Assembly (NCBI GenBank): GCA_963691815.1
Contig: OY829660.1
Coordinates: forward strand, 26,547,672-26,611,671
From: Echiichthys vipera
Lineage: Eukaryota > Chordata > Actinopteri > Perciformes > Trachinidae
DNA: 64,000 nt
Direction: 5' to 3'
Part shown: positions 1 to 9,828 of the stretch, piece by piece
Layout of the letters: each line of letters opens with the position of its first letter
How positions within the stretch are numbered: position 1 is the stretch's first letter
Notes under the pieces: generated by a model
What the model saw: the letters and a program-made list of their open reading frames with translations, nothing else
What the model was told of the DNA's origin: nothing
The model's database searches: none
Program-made: the position numbers and the translations under genes

Positions 1-955
1 CACCAAATTCCAAATAATACCCTTAAAATATTAAAATAAATAAGCAAATCACACAATTGCCTCAAGGGGCTTCCATTATATGCAATATAAGATGTGGTAG
101 CCTGATATGCATATCAGATACCCGCTTGTGAGTCAGACTCCAACCACCAATACCGACCGAATGGCTGAATTGACCGTCAAGTGCAAATTCAAATCATCTG
201 TGTCCCTACAGCTTTATATTATTATTGTTATTATATATAAAATACCTCATTCATTAATTTAAAGCTTGTAAGTGTCTTTAAAAGGTGGTTGCTAAGAAGT
301 GACTAAATGAGACTACAGGTGAAATCTGTTTGAAGCTAGTGCTGGTGTAGTTCATTTATTATGTTTTTCCAGGAACAGTGTGATGCTAACTCCAAGGTGG
401 GCCTACAATAATATGTCAAAGGGTCCTCTTCTCTCTGGAGCTCTTCCAAATATCTATCACATGAAACATCTACTTTTGTAAAATGTTGTGTGTTGACATG
501 ACTCCATCACTCATTACAAAACTGACTGAAAGAAATGTGTGTCAGTTTCCTAAATACAAACAGTAGATGAAAAAGTAATCAAAGTCAAACTAGCAGAACA
601 AAGAACGTTAAATTTCAGAGTAAGCCCATGCATGAGTACAGCTGCTCATTCTCCGCTGTATTGGTGTGATGATGACGTTTCTATCATCAACTATCTATCA
701 AAGGGAAACCCCAAATTATCTCAATACCTGATTCTCCTGGCATTGTCCAGTGTTCAAATTTGAAGAAAGCTCATGTGGACTGTAAGATTAGGACGAAGAT
801 TGAAAGCTCAAGAACAGATAATGGACCTTGTGATAACATCATTCTGCAAAAGCCTTTCTGTTGTTTTTGTATGTATGCTGATTTTTTTCATGGAATATAG
901 AGTTGATTAGTAATAGGTTGACTGGCAATACCGCAAAGAAAAAAGTCAATACCTG
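1..955. other. No gene recognised
   Basis: AT-rich sequence with no open frame, splice-flanked block or repeat border that I can identify. It may include the decayed C-terminal half of the piggyBac remnant that follows on the minus strand, but I could not recognise its later blocks. Confidence 0.5.
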
Positions 956-959
956 TACA

Positions 960-1390
960 GCCTTATCACCTATAAATCAATGCAGAGATGATAAGTGATG
1001 TCTTCACACACAGGAGTGTGGACCGATATACTCCTACTAAAATCAACAGACCAATGTGGGCTTGGAGGTTTACCTTGTCCAATGCTTCCATGTGTCCGCA
1101 AACACACGCCTCCCCTCCAGGATTGTTTTCTCCACTATAATTTCAACAATGGAGATGTTGCTGTGTTGGCCCTGGCATCGTCCTAACAATATTTTCGACT
1201 TTGCTCTGCCTCCTCTGTCCTGGATGGATGGATACCAGAGAAAGTTGCCATCCTTTGACTGGCATGTCACCTCAGGTGCCTCTTCCTCAGGTTCCTTTTC
1301 CTCGGTTGCCTCTTCCCCAGGTGTGTCTTCCTCAGGGGCCTCTTCCTCGCCATCTGTTGACTGGTCATTCTCACAATGGTCGCATAACAA
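960..1390 (-). pseudogene. piggyBac-type (PGBD-like) transposase, N-terminal remnant
   Basis: Read on the minus strand, an acidic Glu/Pro-rich stretch (about 1270-1380, partly built of short repeats) is followed by a block containing SKDGNFLW, then VEKTILEGRRVFADTWKHW. After a frameshift near 1075 it continues as LQAHIGLLILVGVYRS. The order acidic N-terminus, SKDG..W, TN(L)EGRR...W, then AFIGLLILAGVYRS-like is the known layout of the start of the piggyBac DDE transposase domain (PGBD4-like family), which cuts and pastes DNA at TTAA. The catalytic Asp blocks were not found, and the GT microsatellite upstream has probably replaced the original 5' end. The frameshift and loss of the catalytic part make this a dead copy. 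I am fairly sure of the family and not of the borders. Confidence 0.72.
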
Positions 1391-1428
1391 ACACCTAATT
1401 ATTGGAACAGGTGGAAGGCTTGTTTCAC

Positions 1429-1502
1429 GTGTGTGTGTGTGTGTGTGTGGGGGGGGGGGGGGGGTAAGCACATAAGCACAGGAAAGAGGACAAACCTCAT
1501 TG

Positions 1503-1547
<45 letters not shown>

Positions 1548-1610
1548 TGTGTGAGTGTGTGAGTGTGTGAGTGTGTGTGTGTATGTGTGTGTGTGTGTGT
1601 GTGTGACATG
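1429..1610. repeat. GT microsatellites with a G16 run
   Basis: A GT array (about 1429-1448) runs into 16 consecutive G (1449-1464). After 40 bases a second GT array follows (about 1506-1605), with GTGA and GTAT interruptions. The open frames across it encode only Cys/Val or His/Thr repeats and are not genes. Confidence 0.95.
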
Positions 1611-1619
1611 CTGGATGAA

Positions 1620-2590
1620 CACAATGTAGGGTCACCCATTAATTTTCTATAACGGTCATTTCTGACCGGTAACACCACGTGTTACAAAGTTGACCAAGCC
1701 ACTCAAAATTAAATGAAAGTAGTGAGCAGTAATTGCATGTGTTCAAATTCTTATTGTGCAGGATATCATAAGGCCTTGAGACAATCAAATGTATGATCAT
1801 CATTATTAAAGTGTATGACATTTAAGAAAGACAATTAAAACAAATAGTTTATCATTTTGACTTTTAAGGTGGCTTGATTGATTCACTACATCAACTCATG
1901 CAGTAACATGAAAAACACTCCACCTTAAACAACCAAAGAGGATGCTGAGCTCATCTGTTAAGCTCATCTGGATTAATGTTTTTAAAATGAGGAGGATATG
2001 GAGTGCTATAAATTAAATTTTGGGAGTGGCAGAATAATATCAAAGAGGAACATATTATGATCTGAGATGGGAAGCTCTGTAGAATTGCATGCTGTCACTA
2101 CAGAGCAACAGACTCAATCTAAAATATGGCCTTTATTATGAGTTGGGAAATTATGTACTGAGTGAAGCTACAACTTTACAAAGTTAAAATATTTAGTGAA
2201 AGTGTCATAAAAGTGTGTATAAAAACAAACATTAAAATCAGCCATTAAAATGACACTGGGGGACATTACATTTAAAGTGAAATGCAGGTGTAAAATCATC
2301 CCAGAGTCATTTTAGGCAAATTGGGTCATCAAATAAGCCATCGAGACAATATATTCCGTTTATGAACTAATAACGTAGATTTTCCGGAGAGACGCTAACA
2401 GCCTGACACGACTAACACGGATAAGCTCTGGGCGGCGAGTTGGATGAATTCAAACGTCTTTTTTAACCACCAATTCTGCTCAAACTAACACAAAACCTCT
2501 GCCGCAGCAAGAGTCCTGACACATTAACCGAATCACCAACAACCTAGTTAGTGAACACAGAGTTTATTAAAAGAGTGTTTTTAAAAACTT
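1620..2590. other. No gene recognised; contains a diffuse dispersed repeat
   Basis: No coding signal. The stretch 2260-2340 resembles 43110-43190 (both have TTAAAGTG, then AAAATCATCCCA, then ATCAAATAAG), which suggests an old dispersed repeat of unknown class. Confidence 0.4.
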
Positions 2591-2592
2591 AC

Positions 2593-2726
2593 CTACTAGC
2601 CCCGGTGCCAGCTGCTCCATTCAAGTTGATTATTCCCTGAGTAAAACAGTTGGGAATGGCTGTTATGACAGTGACAAGCAGGATAATCCAAAGCAGCACC
2701 TTGATTGTCCACACATTGCAGGTCAA
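2593..2726 (-). CDS. Candidate host-gene exon encoding a transmembrane helix
   Basis: On the minus strand a pyrimidine-rich tract ending CCCTAG (acceptor AG at 2727-2728) precedes 134 bases with one frame open throughout (44 codons plus 2 bases), followed by a strong donor GTAAGT (2587-2592). The frame has a hydrophobic run, VLLWIILLVTVITAIPN, after a TCNVW start and before a polar GIINLNGAAGTGAS end, which looks like a single membrane-spanning segment. Of the other two frames, one has a stop at once and one ends in a stop just before the donor. Splice sites, phase and helix together suggest a real exon of a large minus-strand gene whose introns carry the surrounding transposons. I do not recognise the protein and see no companion exon, so this is a candidate only. 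It could be a chance frame in old repeat DNA. Confidence 0.4.
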
Positions 2727-2989
2727 CTAGGGACAGGGGAGTTAATTGACAGGATACGGAGAACATTGTATTTTTTAACCTCTGCATCAGATTCTGTCTA
2801 CCATAAGCTTCAACTCTGAATGCATTCAGAGACTTTGTAGACTGTGGTGGGGTACGTGTTCCATCAGAACTCAGACCTCTGATGAACTTTACCTAAATGA
2901 TTCCTTGCTGTTACATGTGAGAGGGGCTTCAGCCGCATTAACCTGATCATAGTGTAGGTGTAACCAGCATTCCACAAACAAAGGAAAAA

Positions 2990-3483
2990 GACCAGGCACT
3001 TTGTTCCTGGCTGCATGGTCAGAGACAAAGAACTGCCCTGTGACCCAGCAGGATCACGCATTTCACTTTTATTGCCATTGAGGCTGAACTTGCTGTTTGC
3101 CATCCAGTTTGTGATGATTTGCAGGCAGTCGATGAGGGCAGTAGGTGGTGATTTAGATTTGGGGGTCATCAGCATAACAGTCGAAGTGGATACCAAAATG
3201 ACGGAAGATATTACCAAGGGGGAGGATGTAGATGATGAAGAGTAGGGGAACGAGGACAGAACCATGAGAAACACCGTGGAAGAGTGGTAAGGGTAATGAT
3301 CTTGAATTATCTATTTGGATGAACTGCAAACGGTCAGACAGGTAAGAGTGGAACCACTGGAGAGGGATGCTAGAGACCCCAGTGCTAGCCAAACAATCTA
3401 GGAGGATGGTGTAAGATGTTGTATCGAAGGCGGCACTGAGGTCAAGGATGGTGAGTAGGCCAGAGTCCGCTGCTAGTATGTAA
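2990..3483 (-). pseudogene. L2 reverse transcriptase fragment
   Basis: Recognisable blocks are LLTILDLSAAFDTTSY (palm motif A with its Asp), a GVSHGSVLVPLLF block where GVPQGSVLGPLLF is usual, and CYADDPQI (motif C, usually YADDTQ). The sequence then passes by frameshift into FSLNGNKSE, a block that follows the catalytic site in L2 proteins, and becomes unrecognisable. The Q to H change in the SPQG-like block and the frameshifts argue that it is inactive. The upstream part of the domain lies beyond the inserted element at 4234-4525. Confidence 0.78.
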
Positions 3484-3491
3484 TTTGTTAT

Positions 3492-4225
3492 CAGGGATGA
3501 GCGAGTACTGCATTGTCTGCATCTGTATCTGTTTACCATATGAATTATCCATAGCCGTACTCGGAGCGGGCGGGGTCTAACCCAGAAGTGGGCGGGATTT
3601 AAACCAGAAGTGGGTGGGGCTGTATTGAAATGGCCAGGGCTTTAACCAGTATGTTATTTTAAGCCTGCAATTGATACGGACTGATCAGAAATAGTTCTAT
3701 TTATTGCTGATTAGAAAACTATTTACAGGACAGCATTAGTGTGTGTGTGTTGAAAGCTGACATTTTTTGTTTGTTTTTTTAAACTCAGACGACCAGCAGG
3801 GAGAGGGAGTGTGTGTGTTTGTCCAGCTTAATTAATTTGTCATATTTATACAACTTCTACCTTTATTTTTTATCGAATAAAGCAAAAAAGTTCCAGACAC
3901 TAAATCTCCAACATGCAGAGACGCAATGTGAGACCCATTCTACCAAGCAGCACGTCTGAATGAACCAGTAAGTAAGTACAGACCAAAGTTAAAACAAACC
4001 TGAAGCTGAAGAAACTTAGTTAAAAAAGGAAAAGACCCACGAGTGCTGTCAGTCGCTATTCGACGTTCTGGTGAGACTGTGTTGGAGGGAGAGAGAGCTG
4101 TGCTGTGCTGTGCTCTGATTTTCATTCAATCTGAGCACAGATATCGACGCGTATTACTCGTATCGTACTCTTATTCGGCAAAAGTGCGTTGTCCGTACCG
4201 GGTACTCTGATCCGGCTCATCTCTA
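3492..4225. mobile_element. Non-autonomous hAT-like element, 734 bp, inside the L2
   Basis: The ends are CAGGGATGAGC (3492-3502) and, in reverse complement, TAGAGATGAGC (4215-4225). A further inverted match lies inside them (GAGTACT and AGAGTACC). The flanks carry an 8-bp duplication, TTTGTTAT (3484-3491) and TTCGTTAT (4226-4233), with one mismatch. An 8-bp TSD and CAGGG-type ends are typical of hAT elements. No transposase is encoded inside, so it must have been moved in trans. The L2 frame is restored when the insert is removed, which fixes the borders to the base. Confidence 0.85.
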
Positions 4226-4743
4226 TTCGTTATTTGAGTGAGAGCTGTATCTGTGTTTGATGATGTATGATGGGGACGGAAACCAGACTAGAAAGGCTCG
4301 AAGAGGTTGTTTCTTGATAGATGGTCTGGAAGTTGGCAGACTACTGTACGTTTGAGAACTTTTGAGATGAATGAGAGGTTTCAGAAAGGACCGTAGTTAT
4401 TGAATTAATTCGGGTCTAGGCTAGTCTAGAAGTGGATCGAGTAGACAAGTGGTAGACCTGGAGACATGATCAGTTGAGATATCTGTTGATCCCTGGGGAG
4501 GGTACTGGTGGGCCGGACAGTAGGGTTAAGCCACGGAGTGTGTGACTGAGAAGACAGGCAGGGGGCAAGATGGTGATGTAGAGTCGTCCCGGTGGATGAT
4601 GTTGCAGGCAGATTTGGTGATCCAAGTAAATTTTAAACAGTGAACAGTGAGTCCAGTTTTCCTTGCAAGGCGCTCAGGGTGGCGACCATGCATTTTAAGT
4701 TGGCGGAGTTCAGAGGTAAACCATGGAGCAGTCCTAGAAAAGG

Positions 4744-5490
4744 TCACTGTGCTGGTTTTTGATGGATGTTGTAGTGGTTGACAAGATCAGTAACAGAGGA
4801 AAGGTGTGGATGAGAAATTGACAAAGAAATTAAACTGCTGAGTTCTGTGATATGGATATTCTTAATATTACGGAAGGACATGATACAGTTTAGGCGGGAT
4901 TTCCAAACAGGAAGGTTGACATCAAAAGTTATGAATTTGTGATCTGAGAAGTTCGATACCGGAAATATTAAATGGAACAACACCAGAACAGCAGATCAGG
5001 TCTAAATTATGGCCCTTGTGTGATGGAAATGAAACATACTGAGTGAGGTTGAAACTGTCCAGGGTAGAAATAAAGTCTGTGGAAAAAGTGTCCTTAGGAT
5101 TGTCAACATGAATATTAAAATCCCCAGTTAAAATTATATTTGGAGTGATGGAACAAAGATCTGCTAAAATAGATGAGAGTCCAGTTATGAAGGTGGTAGA
5201 GGCCTTAAGTTGACGATAGACAGACACCATAATGATGGGTACAGGTCCCTTTAACTGCACAACCAGCACTTCAAATGATAGTGAATCTTTCACAGAAACA
5301 GGAACTATTTTCAACCTCTCGCGATAGACCAGGGCGAGGCCACCACCTTTACTGGAAGTGAGTGGTTTAGCAGTGTAAACAAACCCAGATGGCAGAGGCT
5401 GATTTAAATGATAAAAGTCATTAGGCTGCTGCCAGGTTTCAGTAGGACAAACAATGTCCAAGTTAGAGTCTGAAATAAAATCACCAATTA
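4744..5490 (-). pseudogene. L2 endonuclease domain fragment
   Basis: Apurinic-type endonuclease of an L2 LINE, which nicks the target to start integration. Visible blocks from the N-terminus are LDIVCPTETW (catalytic Glu block), KGGGLALVYRERLKIVPV, FEVLVVQLKGPVPIIMVSVYR, then IILTGDFNIHVD (the GDFN block). After a frameshift near 4950 comes SNFSDHKFITFDV (the SDH block). So the catalytic motifs survive but are split between frames. The linker towards the reverse transcriptase continues to about 4526. Confidence 0.82.
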
Positions 5491-5560
5491 TTGGGGATAG
5501 CTAATATTAATTGATTAACAATAAGATTATTGAGAATCTCATAACCTGATCAAGGCCCTA

Positions 5561-6070
5561 CAATAGTATCCAGCTGCTCTCAACTGCAAGGGCCTCCACT
5601 GCACTTCTGGAATCCCTCTCAATATGTCAGGACCTGGTTGAGACAGCACAGATCAGCTTAGGACACTCAAACGACAGTAGGAAAGGCAAAACCAGTTGAA
5701 ATGGACCAACTCTGGCATTATTTGTGATCTATTTGCTCAACAGTTCCATGTCTTTTCTCCATATCTTGATCTGCATAACCTCTTTTCCTTTCTCCTATTT
5801 TTTCTCCTTGCATGTAAAGTGAAAACAAATTGTCACAGATTTCCATTTTGTACAAAGAGATTCTCATTATCTGACTTATTAAAAAATAACAAAAACAAAA
5901 TTACAGAACTCAACTTAACTTTCTTCTTCTTTGAGGTTTCATAGCAGTAATGATCTAGGGTGAAGTTGCACGTAGGGCTACAACCTGATTTTCACACTTC
6001 TAAATTATCTATATTGAATGTTTTTTTGTTTTGTTTTTTGGACGTGTTTGTTGTATGTTGCTACCTGCTG
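5561..6070. other. No gene recognised
   Basis: No clear coding signal. It probably includes the degraded 3' untranslated part of the plus-strand LINE whose tail follows at 6071. Confidence 0.35.
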
Positions 6071-6131
6071 TGACAGGGATTACCACTTGGGGATAATAAC
6101 GACTCTTGAACCTTGAGCCTTGAACCTTGAT
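6071..6131 (+). mobile_element. LINE 3' tail with CTTGAAC repeats
   Basis: The sequence ACTTGGGGATAATAA followed by three imperfect copies of a 7-base CTTGAAC/CTTGAGC unit matches the 3' end of the Rex1-like copy at 40490-40530, which has GGGATAAATAAAG plus TTGAATC repeats. It is a truncated 3' end of a related plus-strand LINE. Confidence 0.55.
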
Positions 6132-6163
6132 ATGGTCTAGCCTACTCTTGTGAGATCCCCCTG

Positions 6164-6329
6164 CAGCTCCAATGTCATCTCCCAGCCACAGCTGGACGAC
6201 CTGGTGGTGCAGTTTACTGACGGGGACCTGCAGCCTTTGAGTAAAGAGGAAAGCCCAGCTTTCATAAACTTAATTAAGGGGTTGCAGCCATCCAAAAAGG
6301 TGCCATCAGTTAAAAGTTTAAACTGTTAA
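6164..6329 (+). pseudogene. hAT transposase fragment (ZBED-like, middle region)
   Basis: The plus-strand frame reads QPQLDDLVVQFTDGDLQPLS and on through KEESPAFINLIKGLQPSKKVPS, closing with a stop at 6327-6329. The pattern D-x-QPLS-x(4)-E-x-PAF-x(2)-L with a PS-x-K ending is the conserved segment before the catalytic core in ZBED-type hAT transposases. The sequence before 6164 belongs to a LINE tail, so the 5' part is missing. A C-terminal hAT block lies 0.9 kb downstream on the same strand, with a dispersed repeat between them. Probably both pieces are one old copy. Confidence 0.62.
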
Positions 6330-6569
6330 AATAATTGCCGTTTGTGGTTCTTTATGGGTTGTGGCATTAATTTAGAAAAATAATAGCTTGCAGCAACATA
6401 CTGAAAAAAATAACTGTTTTTGGAACTGTTGATGTTTATTTATTTATTTATTGTTGTTCTTTTGTAAACTTTATTTAAACCCATTTACCTCTCTACCAGC
6501 CCGTCCCCTATATGTTACCCTCTTAAATCCATACACACATGTTACACTTCTGCCATACTACAAGCCTGA

Positions 6570-6800
6570 CTCAGAAGTTGGAAGTTCACGATTTCCGTGC
6601 GGAACGCAGCATAACTGTTCATCGAGAGAGGGAATGTCTCACACAGATTGGAATACTCAGCAAAAAGGCAACAAGTTCTTTCATTAATGGGTCATATGAT
6701 CAACCACCGTTGTTTTAACTCACTTTTTAATAGACAATAACTTAAAAGGCATTAAATAGATGAAAATCTTATACAACATCAGTACAACTTTAATTTAACC
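6570..6800. repeat. Dispersed repeat, inverted partner of 29480-29794
   Basis: This block matches the reverse complement of 29480-29794 over most of its length. Shared landmarks in the same order are CTCAGAAGTT, GAACGCAGCAT, GAGAGGGAATGTCTC, ACTCAGCAAAAAGGCAACAA, GATCAA.CACCG and AATAGATGAAAATCTT. The partner has about 70 extra bases in the middle. A third, shorter relative with AGTTGTAATTTCCGAGTTCC and AACGCAGCATAA lies at 34965-35030. No coding capacity is visible and the class is unknown; a non-autonomous DNA element is my guess. Confidence 0.75.
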
Positions 6801-7225
6801 AAAAACAGGCACAAAGAGAAACACAAGAAGCTACAATCAATAAATACGACGATAGACCGACTAGGGTACATATTAGGGCGAAAGTGATCGATTCCTCGAG
6901 AAGTCCTAGTTTCAAATTAACTCGATGGTAAACAACGGTACTCAAGTCTGTTGTTGTGTGCACACGCGCTTGTGTGTGCACGTGCATGCGTAGAACCTCT
7001 TGCTTCTGCGCTTGACCCGAGACAGAAACACCTTCGCCTCAATATCCGAAAGAAGTAGTGTGACCTACATGACGGGGTTGAAGGGTGAAGAGGGAAAGGA
7101 GTGACGTTCAGGGCCGCAATGTCGAGGCACTGGAAACCCTCTTCAGGGAGGACTAGCTTTGAAATATGGATGTCAACGATAGTTTGAAGCTTGTTTCCAT
7201 GAGCCATGCATTTATCTTCAGGAAA

Positions 7226-7384
7226 ACTTCCAACATGCACCAGTACAAAAAACTGAGCGTTCTGGCAAAGCAGCACCTGCTGATACCTGACACCTCTGTG
7301 CCAGAGGAGCACCTGCTCTCCACAGCTGACAGATCATTAACAGAAAGTGAACGCAAATTTAATTACATTTTTGTAAGGGAATAA
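7226..7384 (+). pseudogene. hAT transposase C-terminal dimerisation fragment
   Basis: The plus-strand frame reads KLSVLAKQHLLIPDTSVPEE and on into HLLSTADRSLT, ending at a stop at 7382-7384. This matches the hAT dimerisation signature (L-A-x(2)-L-x-IPATS-x-PSER-x-FS-x-AG), the C-terminal block by which hAT transposases oligomerise. PATS has become PDTS, PSER has become PEEH and the AG is AD. It belongs with the ZBED-like fragment at 6164-6329; the catalytic core between them is missing or replaced. Confidence 0.65.
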
Positions 7385-7389
7385 ACTAA

Positions 7390-7985
7390 AGAAATCAGAC
7401 AAAGCACATTATATTGTCAGTAAATTAGAGGAAAATGTAAAGTAGAGCCATTTCAGTTGTCCTATTATTTGACTATAAATCTCAAGAAAAAGCAATACAA
7501 ATGATTCAGAGGTCTGTAATATCTTAATTGTGATTTAGTATCTCGCATGCAGCTGCAGAACTGACCACACCCTGCATCATTACCATTCATTAAGTGGCCA
7601 ACACTACACACATTTACTGGATATGCCGAATTGCCATCCTAAGATCCTATAAGGAGACATTAGCACCTCAATTATTATGCACTCTGTGGTGGAAGTCCCT
7701 GCATAAAGGAGCATTGGAAACCTGCCTAAATCCAGCAGATGAGCCGGCAGATTTCAGCAAATCTCTGATGCTCTGTTCAGCAGGGACTTCTGCCATAGAG
7801 ACAGTCCAAACAATGTTTATCCGATCACAATGCCCACAATGCTAAGACACAGACCTGGATTAAAATAAGCATATCTCTAACCAAAACCATGCTGTTTCCC
7901 AAACAGTGCTTCCATTGCCTAAACCTAACCACATGTGCAATTCCAGTCTCTGTAACATTGCTTCACCCCAATTACCTCCTTTGAC
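7390..7985. other. No gene recognised
   Basis: The 83-codon open frame at 7594-7845 has no recognisable blocks and no context. I see nothing else here. Confidence 0.4.
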
Positions 7986-7989
7986 TTAA

Positions 7990-8105
7990 GATAAGATACA
8001 GTAAGAGATAGAATCATAAATAAGTCATAGAGTGTGGTCTATACCTACTCTGTGAAGTGTCCTAAGATAACTTTTGTTATGATTTGGCACTATAAATCAA
8101 ATTGA
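7990..8105 (+). mobile_element. L2-like LINE 3' tail
   Basis: The order ATAGAGTGTGGTCTA, then GTGAAGTGTCCTAAGATAAC, then GATTTGGCACTATAAATCAA is a familiar teleost LINE 3' end (normally closing with a TATAAATAAA-TTGAA tail). A partial relative, AATAAGTCATAGAGTGTGG, occurs at about 33450. No coding part remains. Confidence 0.55.
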
Positions 8106-8447
8106 AGCCTTTATTGTTTCCCAGTGGGGACATTCGGGTAGGGCAGAAACAGAAGGACATAAATAAGTAAGCTAGAGATAAATAGAAAAAAGTTTTTTTT
8201 TTTTTTAAATGACTTCAATGCCTAACCTTAACCATCTTGCACGAATTTCCCAAATCTTAGGTTAACATCTAGACATTACCCGCATTACTTGAAGCTTGTT
8301 GAGATGGATTTGTGTGATCCTTTTAATATCGCAAGAATCCAGCTGCCGTGCAAGGTAAATGTAAAATAGAGTTTGAGTGAAATGTAAGCCTGTCAGTTGC
8401 CTCAAATTATGCATTAAAACAGTAAAAGTAATAAATATAGCACAGCT

Positions 8448-8645
8448 TTGGGGCGCCCCCTGGCTGAGTGGTTAGAGCAGTCCCCCCATGTAAAGAGGCT
8501 GAAGGTCCTTGAGGCAGCGGCCGCGGGGTCGACTCCGATCCGTAGGCCTTTGCTGCATGTCTCCCCCTCTCTCTCAATCCCATTTCCTGTCTGCCTATAT
8601 AATAAAGACTTGAAAAACTGCCAAAAAATATTTTAAAAAACAAAA
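8448..8645 (+). mobile_element. tRNA-derived SINE
   Basis: It has an internal RNA polymerase III promoter. Box A is TGGCTGAGTGG (8461-8471) and box B is GGGTCGACTCC (8526-8536), spaced as in tRNAs. Then come the percomorph SINE body (TTTGCTGCATGTCTCCCCC) and a 3' end with ATAATAAAGACTTGAAAA and A-rich sequence. It is transcribed by Pol III and mobilised by a LINE. A diverged relative of the head lies at 34845-34950. The TA microsatellite right after it (8649-8672) probably grew from its tail. Confidence 0.85.
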
Positions 8646-8648
8646 CAT

Positions 8649-8672
8649 ATATATATATATATATATATATAG
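8649..8672. repeat. AT microsatellite
   Basis: Twelve AT units directly after the SINE tail. Confidence 0.95.
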
Positions 8673-8967
8673 TTTAAGTATATATAAGTATTGTCTGATA
8701 TTAAGTGTAATAGTATGTGAGAGACATTATATGTATAATTATTCCAGCACATGCACATTTCAAGACCTTTTTTTGTGTGTACGCAACAGTTATAAATGAG
8801 GCGAGAAGAAATAATTGCATTAGAACTGGGACTACGCCTTGTCCTGCACTCCCTTGCCCAGTTCCAATCTTTCCACAGAATCACGGCCTCATTTTTGCAG
8901 TTGTTGGAATTTTGCCAGGCTGGAAGAGACTGTTATTCATGCAAATGTTGATAACTAACATCTTGTC

Positions 8968-9399
8968 TCATTCACTTGGTTTCAAAGAAACCTCCAGGGT
9001 CTGGGCTGATCTAATATGCCAGGGCAAATTATTCCAGAGCCTCGGGACAGTCGGCGCAAAGGCTCGGTCCCCTCTAGTTTTCAGTCTGGTCCTGGGGACT
9101 TCCAGCAGCATTTGATCTGCTGACCTCAGCGCTCTGGCTCGAGTGTGACAATGTAAAAGTTCAGTTAAGTGCAGCGGTGCGAGTCCATTTAGAGCTTTAA
9201 AAACAAATAACAAAAGTTTAAAATCAATCCTGTAGCAGACAGGGAGCCAGTGTAGCGAGACCAAGACTGGTCTTTTACAAGTCAGGAGACGAGCGGCTAC
9301 ATTTTGCTCGAGCTGCAGGCGACGAAGCATCGCCTGGTAGACACCAACATACAGAGAGTTACAGTAAACCAGCCATGAAGAAATAAAGGCATGGATCAC
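8968..9399 (-). pseudogene. L2 C-terminal region
   Basis: The C-terminal, post-catalytic part of an L2 reverse transcriptase. Visible blocks are IHAFISSWLVYCNSLYVGV (usually SRLDYCNALL), QNVAARLLT, VSLHWLPVCYRIDFKLLLFV, ALNGLAPLHLTELL and the closing RLWNNLPWHIRSA. It ends early at SLKPSE, where intact members continue with FK-x-RLKTHLF, so a small shift has truncated it. Confidence 0.82.
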
Positions 9400-9441
9400 T
9401 CTCTCTAAATCTTTTGGAGGAAGATAGGCCTTAATCCTTGC

Positions 9442-9828
9442 TCAGAGTCGAACCTGGAAGAAACTCGTTTTGACGACGGAACTAACCTGCCTGTGAAATT
9501 TAAAAGCACTATCTAGTGTTACTCCAAGGCTCTTGACGTGAGTGTGGGAGTTAGGAGTAAGTGGGCCCAGAACACCAGAAGAATCATGAACATTTTGCCC
9601 AAACACAATAATCTCAGTTTTGTTTTCATTAAGGTTTAGAAAATGTTTGTCCATCCAAGTTTTTACATCTGATAAGCAATCAAGCAATGGCTGCAATGAG
9701 TCCTTTCTACTGGACTTTAAAGGGATATAGATGTATACATCGTCAGCAAAACAGTGGAAAGAAATGTTGTGTTTCGCTAAGATGGATTCCAGGGGCAGCA
9801 AGTACAATAAAAACAGGATAGGGCCCAA
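9442..9828 (-). pseudogene. L2 reverse transcriptase, catalytic core fragment
   Basis: It starts in motif B (GPILFLLYLLPLESIL), has motif C as CFADDVYIY with both Asp residues present, then WMDKHFLNLNENKTEIIVFG and VKSLGVTLDSAFKFHRQV, typical L2 thumb sequence. It is separated by a frameshift from the C-terminal region at 8968-9399. The earlier palm blocks lie upstream in other frames at about 9830-10250. Confidence 0.82.

Larger units (their letters stand above)
2850..5560 (-). mobile_element. L2-clade LINE (minus), split by a hAT-like insertion
   Basis: The minus strand encodes, in order, an apurinic-type endonuclease and a reverse transcriptase of the L2 clade of non-LTR retrotransposons, which copy themselves by target-primed reverse transcription. 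The element is interrupted at 3492-4225 by an unrelated inverted-repeat element. If that insert and one copy of its 8-bp duplication are removed, the L2 frame reads straight through (TQITN then YILAADSG). Stops and frameshifts occur throughout, and the copy decays after the YADD region, so the 3' end near 2850 is uncertain. The 5' part is recognisable to about 5560. Confidence 0.8.

Noticed and set aside
1070..1678. 202-codon open frame on the minus strand
   Set aside because: Its first half is only His/Thr translation of the GT microsatellites. Just the second half is real (piggyBac remnant), so it is not one gene.
7594..7845. 83-codon open frame
   Set aside because: No known block, no splice sites or context; consistent with chance.
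8461..8536. tRNA-like sequence with box A and box B
   Set aside because: It is followed by a SINE body and A-rich tail and does not fold into a clear cloverleaf. It is a SINE head and not a tRNA gene.
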